A stretch of 64,000 bases of DNA from Methylorubrum thiocyanatum (GCA_014138645.1 JACJIB010000002.1:310001-374000), one strand, 5' to 3'. Positions 21,902 through 32,448 are shown, counted from the stretch's first letter. A program made the numbers and translations. Notes: generated by a model from the letters alone, not told the origin.

Positions 21902-23029
21902 TTACGCTTCGCAGTTCGCCGTCTCGCGGGCGAGCCAGTCGATGACGCAGGAGAGCGCCTTGCGCTCGCTGCCGCCTGCGGCGAGCGAGGCCTCGTAGGC
22001 GCGGATCTGCCCGTCGGCGCTGGAGCCGCATTCGGCGATGGTGAGCGCGTGGGCGACCTGGGCGGCGCAGCCCAGAGCCGCGGCGTCCTCCGCCACGAGG
22101 TCGAGCATGCGCGCGACGAGCTGGCGCACCGGCACCGCCTCCTCCTTGTCCACGTCGATCAGGGCGGCGTGGATGCCGTCGCGCTGCGCCCGCCACAGGT
22201 TCTCCATCACGAAGCCCCGCGAGGCGCCGGTCGGCGTCCCGTTGAGGTCGGGCCGGCGCACGCAGAGCCGCACGAGGCAGCGGTAGAGCGCGGCGATGGC
22301 GAGCGTGTCCTTGAGCCGGGTGCAGCTGTCGGCGACCCGCAATTCGAGGGTCGGATACCGGATCGATGGACGGATGTGCCACCAGAGATAGGTCGCATCC
22401 TCGATCGCCCCGGCCTGGGTCATCACCCGCACGTAGCGCTCGAAATCCTCGGCCCCGTCGAACAGCTCGGGCAGGCCGGTGCGCGGCAATTCGGCATAGG
22501 CCCGCAGGCGGTAGCCGGCGAGCCCCGTGCGGTGGCGCTCGTAGAAGGGCGAGGAGGTGGAGAGCGCGAGCAGGACCGGCAGGTACGGCATCAGCCGGTT
22601 GATCAGGTCGATGCGCTGGTCCGGATCGGGCACCTCGACATGGACGTGCAGGCCGCTGACGATGGAGCGCCGCCCCACCATCTGCAGTGTCTCGATCATC
22701 TTGCGGTAGCGGACCTTGGCGGTCTCGCGCTGGTCGGTCCAGATCGCCGTGGGGTGGGTGCCGGCGGCGAAGACCTTCAGGCCGTGCTCGCGGCCGATGG
22801 CGCAGAGGCCCGTGCGCAGCTTGGCCAGCGCCTCGTGCGTCTCGGCAAAGCTCGCCGAGGGTTTGGAGCAGATCTCGGCCTGACTCTCGAGCATCTCGCG
22901 CTCGACACCCTCCAGCCGGCCCCGCGCCGCCTTGTGGAAGGCCGAGACCGATTCGCGCGGCGCGGCACGGGTCCGGCTGCTCGCCAGGAACAGCTCCTCC
23001 TCGATGCCGAACCGGTACTCGTGTGCCAT
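21902..23029 (-). CDS. carboxylate-amine ligase, glutamate-cysteine ligase type 2 (YbdK-like)
   Basis: 375 residues from MAHEYRFGIEEELFL, the metal-binding entry of the GCS2/YbdK family. Other family marks are SGLHVHVEVPD, STSSPFYERHRTGLAGYR, WWHIRPSIRYPTLELRVAD and CLVRLCVRRP. Such enzymes use ATP to join a carboxylate and an amine; E. coli YbdK has weak glutamate-cysteine ligase activity and the native product is unknown. It is the last gene of a leftward set holC, S10 peptidase, lipoprotein, this gene, and is separated from the lipoprotein by about 60 bp. Confidence 0.88.
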   Translation of the reverse strand: MAHEYRFGIEEELFLASSRTRAAPRESVSAFHKAARGRLEGVEREMLESQAEICSKPSASFAETHEALAKLRTGLCAIGREHGLKVFAAGTHPTAIWTDQRETAKVRYRKMIETLQMVGRRSIVSGLHVHVEVPDPDQRIDLINRLMPYLPVLLALSTSSPFYERHRTGLAGYRLRAYAELPRTGLPELFDGAEDFERYVRVMTQAGAIEDATYLWWHIRPSIRYPTLELRVADSCTRLKDTLAIAALYRCLVRLCVRRPDLNGTPTGASRGFVMENLWRAQRDGIHAALIDVDKEEAVPVRQLVARMLDLVAEDAAALGCAAQVAHALTIAECGSSADGQIRAYEASLAAGGSERKALSCVIDWLARETANCEA

Positions 23030-23088
23030 CGTCTGTCCCGCCTGCCCGTCCTGCCCGGAAGCAAGTGCGGGCCCAATCGATCCGCGCG

Positions 23089-23460
23089 TTAACGAACGAT
23101 ACGATCGAGGCGGTTGTTCACGAAGAAATACAGCTCCTTGGCGCCGGGCTCGGTGTAGAGCACCTGCACCTCGCGGCCGGACCGGCCCTCGCCGACCAGA
23201 ACGTCGGTCGGCGGGCGGCCCTTGAGCCGGACGAGGTCGCACTCGCCGATGCCGGTCGCGATGGCGGTGGCCGTTCCCGGCACCGGGCCGGTGCAGCCAC
23301 CGTTCCCGTCGAGCACGGGACCGAGGGCGACGGCCGGCGCTGCTGGCGCCGCGGGCAGCACCGCGCTCGGCGGAGGCGGCGGCTGGATCGGTTCGCGGCG
23401 CTCGGTGCTGTTGCAGCCCGCCAGCAGCAGGGCGGGCAGAAGTCCCAGAAGCAGTCTCAA
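23089..23460 (-). CDS. small lipoprotein of unknown function
   Basis: 123 residues starting with a lipoprotein signal (MRLLLGLLPALLLAGC, lipobox LAGC) and a Pro/Ala-rich linker, then a compact domain of about 75 residues (ECDLVRLKGRPPTDVLVGEG, VQVLYTEPGAKELYFFVNN). The start is TTG, which overlaps the stop of the upstream S10 peptidase (TTGA) and implies translational coupling. The C-terminal part looks like a small beta-rich domain of the kind found in other alphaproteobacterial lipoproteins; I give no family name. Confidence 0.8.
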   Translation of the reverse strand: MRLLLGLLPALLLAGCNSTERREPIQPPPPPSAVLPAAPAAPAVALGPVLDGNGGCTGPVPGTATAIATGIGECDLVRLKGRPPTDVLVGEGRSGREVQVLYTEPGAKELYFFVNNRLDRIVR

Positions 23461-25112
23461 GGCGTCGGTCTCGTTTCCGGCAGGGTCGCACCCGATGCGC
23501 CCTCCCCCGTCGCGCTGCCGTTCGAGCGCGTCTCCAGCGCCCGGGCGAACAGGTCGGCGGCGTCGTCGTGGAAGGCGTTGCGCGAGTCCGGCCGCGTGTA
23601 GAACATGTGGCCGCCGGGATAAACCGAGAGCTTGAGCCGGTCGGCCGAGCCGTAGACCGGCATCTGGTCCAGCAGCATCTTCGAGGTGAAGTAGGGCGTC
23701 ACGAGATCGGTGAAGCCGTGGGCGACGAGCACCCGCATCCGTCCGTCGAGCGCCAGCACGTCCTTCAGGGCCCCCATCGCCTCCGGCGCCGAGCGGCCCG
23801 AGCCCCAGGTCCAGCCGCGATTGACCGCCCCGTTGAGCAACTCGTAGCGCATGTTCTCCACGCGCCAGCCGAGGCGGCCCTGATAGAGCTGCACCATGGC
23901 GGTGGTGAGCGGTGCCTGCAGCGCGTCGAGCACCGGATCCTCAAAGCCCGATTGCGGGGCGGTCGGGTCCGGATCCCAGCCGGTCACGCCGGTATCGTAG
24001 GCCGAGAGGACGCGGCCGACATCCCGCCCGATCTCGCGCTGGTAGCTGTGGGCGGTCAGCCGCCCGGCTTGGCGCCGCACGGTCTCGCGATCGAGCCCGG
24101 TCAGCGCCGACACCCTTTCGGCGAGCCGCGTCACGGCCTCCCGGTCGGCTGGGCCCTTCAGGAGATCGGCGAGATAGGCGCCGGTGGCGTAGGTCTCGGC
24201 CTCCTTCATCAACTCGCGGCTCGGCGTCGTGCCCGCGCGCTCCAGGGCTGCGGCGGCAAACGAGGGGAGCTTGGTGACGAAGCCCCAGGGCGTGGTGCGG
24301 GCCGACTGCAGCCACGCGAAGTCGAGCACGGGGGAGAGCAGCACGAGACCCGAGAGGCCGACGCCGACATCCTGCTGCAGCTTCTGCGCGATCAGCGGGC
24401 CACGGAAACCGCCATAGCTCTCGCCGACGAAGAATTTCGGCGAGGCGAGCCGGTCGTTCTGGCGAAGATAGCGGGCGATGGCCGCCGCCAGCACCGAGGC
24501 GTCCGTGTCGACGCTCCAATACTTCTTGCCGTCGCCGTCCGCCGCACGGCTGTAGCCCGTCCCGACGGGATCGATGAAGACGAGATCGGTGAAGTCGAGC
24601 CAGGTCGCCGGGTTCGGCTGGAGTGCGATCGTCTGCGAGGGGCTGATCGAGGCGCCGTCCGTCGGCAGGCGCCAGGGGCCGATCGCGCCGATATTGAGAT
24701 AGGCCGAGGCGGCGCCCGGCCCGCCATTGACGCCGAAGGTGACCGGCCGGGCGGCCCGCTCCTCCGGTTTGCCCGCCTTGGTGTAGGCGATGAAGGCGAT
24801 CTCGGACTGCAGCTTGCCCTCCTCGTCGACCAGCGCGAGGCTGCCGGCGGTCGCCGTGAAGTTCAGCGGCTGACGGTTGGGCAGATCGATGCTGTGCTCG
24901 GTGGTGGTGTCCGGCGGCAGGCGGCGCCCTTCCGGCGCCTTGCGCGGCGGCTGAGCCTGTCCCTTCGCTTGCGTCTGCCCTGGACTATCGCCCTGCGGAC
25001 CGTGCTGGGCGAGCGCCGGCAGCGGTCCCAGCCCGACCGTGAGGGAAAGGAGGCCGGCGAGGCAGAGCCGGGTCGTCGCGGCCCGGGACGTAGAAGACAG
25101 GGCTGGATTCAT
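23457..25112 (-). CDS. exported S10-family serine carboxypeptidase-like protein
   Basis: 551 residues from an ATG that opens a signal peptide ending near LPALAQ (residue 36). The mature protein is an alpha/beta hydrolase of the serine carboxypeptidase type: VTFGVNGGPGAASAYLN (125-140), DPVGTGYS (181-188), nucleophile Ser232 in GESYGGFRG, a late Asp in VAHGFTDLVTP, and the His in YPGGHMFYTR. It probably trims C-terminal residues from periplasmic peptides. An upstream in-frame ATG 66 bases earlier would spoil the signal peptide. It sits between holC and the lipoprotein gene. Confidence 0.9.
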   Translation of the reverse strand: MNPALSSTSRAATTRLCLAGLLSLTVGLGPLPALAQHGPQGDSPGQTQAKGQAQPPRKAPEGRRLPPDTTTEHSIDLPNRQPLNFTATAGSLALVDEEGKLQSEIAFIAYTKAGKPEERAARPVTFGVNGGPGAASAYLNIGAIGPWRLPTDGASISPSQTIALQPNPATWLDFTDLVFIDPVGTGYSRAADGDGKKYWSVDTDASVLAAAIARYLRQNDRLASPKFFVGESYGGFRGPLIAQKLQQDVGVGLSGLVLLSPVLDFAWLQSARTTPWGFVTKLPSFAAAALERAGTTPSRELMKEAETYATGAYLADLLKGPADREAVTRLAERVSALTGLDRETVRRQAGRLTAHSYQREIGRDVGRVLSAYDTGVTGWDPDPTAPQSGFEDPVLDALQAPLTTAMVQLYQGRLGWRVENMRYELLNGAVNRGWTWGSGRSAPEAMGALKDVLALDGRMRVLVAHGFTDLVTPYFTSKMLLDQMPVYGSADRLKLSVYPGGHMFYTRPDSRNAFHDDAADLFARALETRSNGSATGEGASGATLPETRPTP

Positions 25113-25183
25113 CGGGTTCTCGCGATCCTCGAACGGTTGGTCGTGCGTGTTGTCGCGCCGTCCCATCGGACGACGCATTGATC

Positions 25184-25636
25184 TCACGCCTTCTTGGTCC
25201 AGCGCCCGCTCTCGTCCTGCTGCCAGTAGGCGACCGCGTGGCCGGCGGCCTTGGCGCCGCGCCATTGCTCGCGGGCATGGAGCAGCGCGTCGGTGTCGGT
25301 GCCGTCGAACAGGATGCAGATGCGCTGGTAGCTGCCCGCATCCTCCGGCAGTTCCGCCCCCTCGACGAGGAAACGGATCGAGGCGGCGTTGGGATTGGTC
25401 TCCCGCAGGGTCAGCACCACGGGCTGGCTCGCCGCATCCGTGTCGCGGTCGGTCCCATGGGGCAGGAAACTTTCGTCGGTATAGGTCCAGAGGCCGTCGT
25501 CGAGCGCCTGGAGCCGCTCCTCGCTCACCGCCTGGATGGCCGCCTGCCAGCCGCGCTCCAGCGACTTCTCGAGGAGGTTCGGCAGCACCTTTTCGAGGGG
25601 CTGGCGCTGAAGGTGGTAGAACAGGATCTCGGTCAC
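25184..25636 (-). CDS. holC: DNA polymerase III subunit chi
   Basis: 150 residues matching HolC: TEILFYHLQRQPLEKVLPNL at the start, then ALDDGLWTYTDESFLPHGT and RICILFDGTDTDALLHAREQW. Chi joins the clamp loader to single-stranded-DNA-binding protein. The start is GTG. Alphaproteobacterial chi is often encoded next to a leucyl aminopeptidase gene; here the peptidase neighbour is an S10 enzyme instead. Confidence 0.92.
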   Translation of the reverse strand: MTEILFYHLQRQPLEKVLPNLLEKSLERGWQAAIQAVSEERLQALDDGLWTYTDESFLPHGTDRDTDAASQPVVLTLRETNPNAASIRFLVEGAELPEDAGSYQRICILFDGTDTDALLHAREQWRGAKAAGHAVAYWQQDESGRWTKKA

Positions 25637-25774
25637 GGCTCCGTCTCATATAGGGTCCGGCAGCGCTTCGGCAGTGCGGACGCAGCGTCGCGGCCGGAGA
25701 GACGAATTTGCTCTGAACAATGCCGGCGGCGGCGGGTTCGCCCCTCACGAACGAGATCAGGGACGGAACAAGCC

Positions 25775-26056
25775 ATGCCGATCAAGACCATCGCCCTCGC
25801 CGCCGCGGTGACCCTCGCCGTCTCAGGCGCCGCCCTCGCCCAGTCGAGCACCGGCAAGGGCGGCACCGGGGGCACCACGGACAGCACCAGTCCGGTTCGG
25901 AACAACACCGGCAACAGCATGCGGCCCACGACGGGCGGAACCACCGGCTCGACCGGCACCATGGCGCCCGGCGCCACGACGGGTTCGACCACGGGCGGTT
26001 CCATGGGCGGCGGCGCGGGCAGCGCCGGCGGCGGCAACAGCGCCGCGGGCCGGTAA
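25775..26056 (+). CDS. small exported Gly/Thr/Ser-rich protein
   Basis: 93 residues: a clear signal peptide (MPIKTIALAAAVTLAVSGAA, cleavage ALA-QS) and a mature part made almost only of Gly, Thr, Ser, Asn and Met (TGGTTGSTGTMAPGATTGST). No family is recognised; it is probably an unstructured periplasmic or secreted peptide. An intrinsic terminator follows its stop by 23 bases, so it is a single-gene transcript. Confidence 0.72.
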   Translation: MPIKTIALAAAVTLAVSGAALAQSSTGKGGTGGTTDSTSPVRNNTGNSMRPTTGGTTGSTGTMAPGATTGSTTGGSMGGGAGSAGGGNSAAGR

Positions 26057-26079
26057 ACGCGAAACGTCCGGGATCAGAG

Positions 26080-26104
26080 GGGCCGGAGATTCTCCGGCCC
26101 TTTT
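26080..26104 (+). terminator. rho-independent terminator
   Basis: A perfect 10-bp stem (gggccggaga with tctccggccc) closes on one central base, so in practice about eight pairs and a small loop, directly followed by tttt. It ends transcription of the small Gly/Thr-rich gene and lies opposite the end of the leftward ATP-grasp gene. Confidence 0.85.
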
Positions 26105-26116
26105 CACGTCCAGGGC

Positions 26117-27280
26117 TCAGGCCGGCTCGATCAGGTGGGGGACGAACAGCGCACCGTCCCCGGTGATCGGCCCGTCCGATTCGCGGATGCACAGACCGGC
26201 CGGCGCGTCACCGACGATCCAGGCGCCGACGAGCGGGCGGCGGCCGTCGAAGCGGGGCAGTTCCGCCAGCCCCTGCCGGATGGTGCCCTCCGCACCGTAC
26301 GGCCCGGCCTCGCCGGCGATGCGCGTCCCCTCGGCCGAGAAGATCTCGACATTGGCCCCCTCGCGCGAGAGCAGCGGTTTGCGCACACAAGCGCCCAGGC
26401 TCGCGCAGGCCGGGTTGTCCTCGAAATAGGCCGGCAGCAGGTTCGGGTGGCCGGGTTCGCGTGCCCAGAGATGGGCGAGCAGGCCCTTGTTGGAGAGCAC
26501 CATCTTCCAGGGCGGCTCGAGGAATCGTGTCGGCGCGGCGGCGACCGCCGGGCCGAAGGCGTCCTGAAACGCCCATTCCCACGGGTAGAGCTTGAACAGG
26601 GCGGCGAAGGCCCGCTCGTCGGGCCCGCAGAAGGCGCCGTCCGCGCGCAAACCGATCTGGGCGAGGTCGAGCAGGATCGTCTCGCAGCCGGCCTGCACCG
26701 CGCAATCCTGAAGGTAGCCCGCGGTGCCGAGGTCTTCCGGGCCGCTCGTGTCGGCGGCGAAGGCGAAGAGACCGGGCGGCGCGATCTCGCTCGGGCGCGC
26801 GATCAGCCGCTCGTGGATCGCATTGAACTGGTCGCTGCCCGCGGGAAGGTGCCCATCCCGCAGGCCCTGTTCGAGCCAGAGCCACTGGAAGACGGCACTC
26901 TCGTAGAGGGCGGTCGGCGTGTCGGCGTTGTATTCGAGGAGCTTGGCCGGTCCGGTCCCGCCGTAGGAGAGATCGAGGCGGCCGTAGAGGCTCGGATCAC
27001 CCCGAAGCCAACTCGCCCGCACCGTGTCCCAGGCCGCCTCCGGAATGGCGAGGGAGGCGAGGATGCGCTCGTCCGAAACCGCATCGGCGGCGAAGGCGAG
27101 GCAGAGGCCGTGCAGTTCCGCGCTCGGGCCCTCGATCGCCTCCTCGATCTCTGTGAGGGAAAAGGCGTAGGCGTGGCTCTCGTCCCAATAGGGCGCGCCG
27201 TCGATGGTGTGGAAGGTGAAGCCCGCCTCCCGCGCGATCTCACGCCAGCCGGGTCGCTCTCCGCAGGGTATGCGGCGCAT
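26117..27280 (-). CDS. glutathionylspermidine synthase-family ATP-grasp protein (YjfC/YgiC-like)
   Basis: 387 residues resembling the C-terminal amidase-free synthetase half of glutathionylspermidine synthase: YWDESHAYAFSLTEIEEAIE, RLDLSYGGTGPAKLLEYNAD, LYPWEWAFQDAF, KMVLSNKGLLAHLW and VRKPLLSREGANVEI. E. coli relatives YjfC and YgiC are ATP-grasp ligases without known product and do not make glutathionylspermidine. The ATG overlaps the upstream DUF1190 stop (TGATG), so both are translated together. It closes the pyrG-DUF350-DUF1190 run. Confidence 0.9.
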   Translation of the reverse strand: MRRIPCGERPGWREIAREAGFTFHTIDGAPYWDESHAYAFSLTEIEEAIEGPSAELHGLCLAFAADAVSDERILASLAIPEAAWDTVRASWLRGDPSLYGRLDLSYGGTGPAKLLEYNADTPTALYESAVFQWLWLEQGLRDGHLPAGSDQFNAIHERLIARPSEIAPPGLFAFAADTSGPEDLGTAGYLQDCAVQAGCETILLDLAQIGLRADGAFCGPDERAFAALFKLYPWEWAFQDAFGPAVAAAPTRFLEPPWKMVLSNKGLLAHLWAREPGHPNLLPAYFEDNPACASLGACVRKPLLSREGANVEIFSAEGTRIAGEAGPYGAEGTIRQGLAELPRFDGRRPLVGAWIVGDAPAGLCIRESDGPITGDGALFVPHLIEPA

Positions 27281-27795
27281 CAGCTGCCGCCGAAGGAGGA
27301 GAAGCTCTTGCCGCTGCTGCCGAAGCCGCCGAACTGCGTCGCCTTGGCGGCGGCAGGCTTGAGCGTTGCCGAGGAGGCGTGGCTTCCGCTTCCGGTCGAG
27401 ATCTTGCCGCCCGACCCGGTGCAGTAGTTGCCCTGATGACCACCGTGACCCTGGCGGTGGTCGTAGACGGGTTCGGGTATCACCCAATCGGACGCCCGGC
27501 GACCGAGCAGGAAGCCCGCCATGCGCGGGACGAAGCGCGGCGGCGCATTCGGATCCGGCAGGCAGTGCGACGCCCCGTGATGCTCCTCGCATTCCATCGA
27601 TGAGCCGTAATGCGGCGCGGTCGAGGGATAGGCCGCGCGGGCGGTGGCGTAGTCGCTGCGGCACTCGTCGGCCGGGCGGATGCCGTCGGCAGCGCAGGCG
27701 GCGGCATCGGCGTAGACGAGGACGTCCTTCGACGGCGCGGTCCGGTCGAGGGAGCCGAGGCCGAGTGCGGCAAGGCCCGCGCTTGCCACCAGCAC
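27280..27795 (-). CDS. DUF1190 protein (YjfM/YgiB-like); start uncertain
   Basis: At least 171 residues. SKDVLVYADAAACAADG to ADECRSDYATARAAYPSTAP matches the DUF1190 core with its cysteines, and the end is Gly/Ser-rich (GGFGSSGKSFSSFGGS) as in YgiB. The only canonical in-frame start is the GTG used here; it lacks a ribosome site and gives a leader LVASAGLAALGLGSL without basic residues. The open frame continues upstream through FGRRRP and SKRSQTVST, and ATC at 27885 with GAGG eight bases before it would give a normal membrane-anchored N-terminus. Family members are outer-envelope proteins of unknown role. Confidence 0.8.
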   Translation of the reverse strand: MLVASAGLAALGLGSLDRTAPSKDVLVYADAAACAADGIRPADECRSDYATARAAYPSTAPHYGSSMECEEHHGASHCLPDPNAPPRFVPRMAGFLLGRRASDWVIPEPVYDHRQGHGGHQGNYCTGSGGKISTGSGSHASSATLKPAAAKATQFGGFGSSGKSFSSFGGS

Positions 27796-27804
27796 CGTGG
27801 AGAC

Positions 27805-27830
27805 GGTCTGCGAGCGCTTGCTCGCAGACC
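27805..27830. repeat. perfect 11-bp inverted repeat at the DUF1190 start
   Basis: ggtctgcgagc (27805-27815) and its exact complement (27820-27830) with a 4-base loop. In the leftward message it forms a strong hairpin ending nine bases before the GTG, where a ribosome site would sit. Confidence 0.75.
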
Positions 27831-27917
27831 TGTCGGGCGGTTCGACACCCGGAGCAGGCTCGGCCGGCCGGCGTCGGCCGAAGATTGCCTGGGCCTCGCG
27901 GTCGTCCGCCAGGGGGG

Positions 27918-28316
27918 TCAGTAGCTCATGCAGGCGGCGTTCACGAGGCCGCCCGCCAGGGAGGCGGCCCCGAGCAGCACCGCAGGCGCGGTCTCGCCGT
28001 CGTCGATGCGCCGCGACAGGTTCGGCAGCAACGGCCGCATCAGCCAGTAGATCGCGACCTGCACCACGAGGGCAACGAGCCCCCAGACGAGGCAGTCGAG
28101 GAGCGAGCCGGCATAGCGCACCGCCGCCGAGAGCGGGATCGAATAGCCGAGCAGGCTTCCCCCGAGCGCCAGCGCGGCGGCGAGGTTGCCCTCGCGCACC
28201 AGGGCGATCTCCCGATGCGCCGTCGCGGTGAGGTAGGTGACGAGGTAGAGGGCGGTGAGGCCGAGGGAGACGACGAAGTAGGCAAGAAAGGCCGGCAGGC
28301 CCGAGATCGTCGTCAA
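27918..28316 (-). CDS. DUF350 membrane protein (YjfL-like)
   Basis: 132 residues with four predicted membrane helices, two DUF350 repeats: FLAYFVVSLGLTALYLVTYL, then ALGGSLLGYSIPLSAAVRYA, LLDCLVWGLVALVVQVAIYW and LGAASLAGGLVNAACM. The start is TTG with a good ribosome site (agaggga) about six bases upstream. It begins 17 bp after the pyrG stop and leads into the DUF1190 and ATP-grasp genes, the same trio as E. coli yjfL-yjfM-yjfC. Function unknown. Confidence 0.9.
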   Translation of the reverse strand: MTTISGLPAFLAYFVVSLGLTALYLVTYLTATAHREIALVREGNLAAALALGGSLLGYSIPLSAAVRYAGSLLDCLVWGLVALVVQVAIYWLMRPLLPNLSRRIDDGETAPAVLLGAASLAGGLVNAACMSY

Positions 28317-28333
28317 TCGGATTCCCTCTCAGG

Positions 28334-30049
<1,716 letters not shown>

Positions 30050-30151
30050 TCAAGCCCCTCATGCCGTTGAAGAATTCAAGTCTCTTCCTCACGGCCGATG
30101 CGCCGGCCGCAAGGGTCTTATCCGCAGATTGTGCAGCTCAGCCGTCCCGCC

Positions 30152-30622
30152 TCAGCGCGACTGCGGCGCCTCGGGGGTCGCCGGCGCGGCCGGCGGTGCG
30201 CTCGGGGCGGGCGTCGCCGGGGTGGCGGGCGCATCGGTCGGTACCGAGGCCGGCTGGCCGCCCGACGGAGCGCCCTGGCCCGCGCCACCGCTGCGCAGCG
30301 TGTCGAGCAGGTTGTCGGCGTTCACCGGCTTCTGGGTCTGGGTCTGGCCCTGCGGCGTGCCGGCCTCGTCGAGGATCGAGCGGGGGGCGGCGCTGCGGTG
30401 GGCGAGGATCGCCAGCGCGATGCTGGTGGTGAAGAACAGGGCCGCCAGGATCGCGGTCGCGCGGGTGAGCGCGTTGGCCTGACCGCGGCCGGTCATGAAG
30501 CCGGAGACGCCGCCGCTTCCGCCGCCGCCGAGCCCGAGCCCGCCCTCCGAGCGCTGCAGCAGCACCACGGCGATGAGCGCCAGCACGATGATGAGGTGGA
30601 CGACGATGAGGACGGTCTGCAT
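30152..30622 (-). CDS. secG: preprotein translocase subunit SecG
   Basis: 156 residues. The N-terminus MQTVLIVVHLIIVLALIAVVLLQRSEGGLGLGGG is the first SecG helix and its typical Gly-rich loop; a second helix is AILAALFFTTSIALAIL. The last 70 or so residues are Pro/Ala/Thr/Gln-rich and would be disordered, longer than in E. coli SecG (110 residues). It accompanies SecYE in the inner membrane. It lies about 190 bp upstream of pyrG, an order common in alphaproteobacteria. Confidence 0.95.
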   Translation of the reverse strand: MQTVLIVVHLIIVLALIAVVLLQRSEGGLGLGGGGSGGVSGFMTGRGQANALTRATAILAALFFTTSIALAILAHRSAAPRSILDEAGTPQGQTQTQKPVNADNLLDTLRSGGAGQGAPSGGQPASVPTDAPATPATPAPSAPPAAPATPEAPQSR

Positions 30623-30884
30623 AGCGATTCCGGTGCCCGCTCGCGCGGGCGCTGTCGGTGTGCCGGATAGGGGCGGCGCGCGAAAGCAGCGCGCCCGCGT
30701 ATCCGCTGCACGAAGTGGGGGCTCCTACACCGTTTGCCCACCCGCGCCAACCGGCCTTCGCGCCGCCGGGCGGGACAAAGGCCGTCCGTTCGCCGCGCGC
30801 TCGACAGAAAGGCCCCGCGATAAACGCGTACTGAGCAGGGTGATGGCATGGTCATGGGGGCTCGGCCCGTGCAAGGAGTCGGGG

Positions 30885-31166
30885 ATGAGCGATTTCCAGC
30901 ATGAAGCCGGGCGGCTTGCCGCCTTCATCGACCGCGCCGACCGCGAGGAGATGGCCGCCGTCCAGAACGATCTCCTGCGGATCGCCCTGGAACGGCCCGA
31001 TCCGGCGGGACGAGCCAAGGCCATGGAGGAGGTGCAGGCCGCTCTCGCCGACCGGATCCGCCCCGAGGGGATGAGCCCGCTGCAGCAGGCCTTCTACGTC
31101 GCCGTGCTCTCGATGATCGAGCGGACCAAGGAGGCCGTGGCCAAGGCGCCGGCCCGCTCCGAATAA
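30885..31166 (+). CDS. small cytoplasmic protein of unknown function
   Basis: 93 residues, acidic and helical, without signal peptide: MSDFQHEAGRLAAFIDRADR, then VQNDLLRIALERPDPAGRAK and MSPLQQAFYVAVLSMIERTK. A ribosome site (aaggagtcgggg) lies upstream. No family is recognised. The isochorismatase-like gene starts 23 bp after its stop, so they probably form a two-gene unit. Confidence 0.72.
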   Translation: MSDFQHEAGRLAAFIDRADREEMAAVQNDLLRIALERPDPAGRAKAMEEVQAALADRIRPEGMSPLQQAFYVAVLSMIERTKEAVAKAPARSE

Positions 31167-31189
31167 GCACGGCCCGGACGGCCCACCCC

Positions 31190-31696
31190 ATGGCCCCGGA
31201 CCGGCAGGCCCTCCTCGTCGTCGATGTTCAGGCGAGCTTCCCGGTGCCCGAGGCGATCGTCGCGGGCATCGCGGCCCTGAGCCGGAGGCTGCATACGGTC
31301 GCGACCGTCGAGCGCCACGACGAGGCCGTGACACCGTTCGCGCGGCAGCTCGGCTGGAGGCCGCCGGTCGATGCGAACCCGTTGGTTCCGGCCGACCGGG
31401 TCTTCGTCAAGCACGGCTACCTGCCGCCGCCCGCGCTGATCGACCATTTCAGGGCGCGCGGGATCGAACGGGTCCTCGTCTGCGGCGTGCAGGCCGAGAC
31501 CTGCTGCCTTGCCGCCGGCTTCCTGTTGTTCGATGCGGGCTTGCATCCGACGCTGCTGCGCTGGCTCAGCGTCGGTTCGTCGCTCGACCGGTCGGGCGAC
31601 CTCGGCGCCGCGCTTTGGCGGCACCATTTCGGCAGCGTGTTGGAGGAGCCCGACGCGCTGGGGCTTACATCCGAGCCCCTGCCCTATCCCTCGTAG
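31190..31696 (+). CDS. isochorismatase-family cysteine hydrolase
   Basis: 168 residues. The catalytic triad of the family is present: Asp12 in [10 protein letters not shown], Lys74 in RVFVKHGY and Cys105 in [14 protein letters not shown]. Relatives hydrolyse nicotinamide, isochorismate or carbamoyl compounds; the nicotinamidase metal site cannot be confirmed. Its last 13 bases overlap the 3' end of tpiA on the other strand. Confidence 0.85.
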   Translation: MAPDRQALLVVDVQASFPVPEAIVAGIAALSRRLHTVATVERHDEAVTPFARQLGWRPPVDANPLVPADRVFVKHGYLPPPALIDHFRARGIERVLVCGVQAETCCLAAGFLLFDAGLHPTLLRWLSVGSSLDRSGDLGAALWRHHFGSVLEEPDALGLTSEPLPYPS

Positions 31697-32448
31697 GCGC
31701 GGCAGATCCCCAAAAAGTCCTCCGCCACGAGGCTGGCGCCGCCGACGAGCGCGCCGTCGACGTTCTCCACCGCCATCAATTCGCGGGCGTTCGAGGGCTT
31801 CACCGAGCCGCCGTAGAGGATGCGGATCTTGTGTGCCTCCTCGCCGACGAGCTTGTCGAGCATCTCGCGCAGGGAGGCGTGGACCTCGGCGATCTCCTTC
31901 GCCGTCGGCGTGCGGCCCGAGCCGATCGCCCAGACCGGCTCGTAGGCGATCACCGTGTCGTCGCCGGTGGCGCCCTTCGGCAGGCCGATGGCGAGCTGCG
32001 CGCGGACGATGTCGAGCGCCCGGCCCTGCTGGCGCTCCTCCATGGTCTCGCCGACGCAGATGATGCCGCGCAGGCCGGCGCGGCGGGCGCCCAGTGCCTT
32101 GGCGTGGACGCCGTCATCGGTCTCGTAATGGTAGGCACGCCGTTCGGAATGGCCGACGATGACGTAGGTCGCGCCGAGATCGGCGAACATCTCCGCCGAG
32201 ATCGAGCCGGTGAAGGCGCCGCTCGGACGGGCATGCAGGTTCTGGCCGCCGATGGCGACGGGCGAGCCGTAGACCGCGGCGACGCAGGAGGAGATCAGGG
32301 TCGCGGGCGGACAGATCAGCACGTCGATCTTGTCCGTAAGCGCGGGTGGGAGCCCGTCGCGGATCGCCTCGACGGTCGGAACCGAGGAGCGCAGACCGTT
32401 CATCTTCCAGTTGCCGGCAACCAGCGGACGGCGTCCCTCGCTTGCCAT
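31684..32448 (-). CDS. tpiA: triosephosphate isomerase
   Basis: 254-residue TIM barrel that interconverts dihydroxyacetone phosphate and glyceraldehyde 3-phosphate. The active-site residues are Asn13 and Lys15 (AGNWKMNG), His100 (IVGHSERR) and Glu170 ([10 protein letters not shown]); the phosphate loop is [11 protein letters not shown]. The start at [14 protein letters not shown] is the only one that fits the family. It is divergent from ppiD across about 230 bp and overlaps the isochorismatase-like gene tail to tail. Confidence 0.98.
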   Translation of the reverse strand: MASEGRRPLVAGNWKMNGLRSSVPTVEAIRDGLPPALTDKIDVLICPPATLISSCVAAVYGSPVAIGGQNLHARPSGAFTGSISAEMFADLGATYVIVGHSERRAYHYETDDGVHAKALGARRAGLRGIICVGETMEERQQGRALDIVRAQLAIGLPKGATGDDTVIAYEPVWAIGSGRTPTAKEIAEVHASLREMLDKLVGEEAHKIRILYGGSVKPSNARELMAVENVDGALVGGASLVAEDFLGICRAYEG

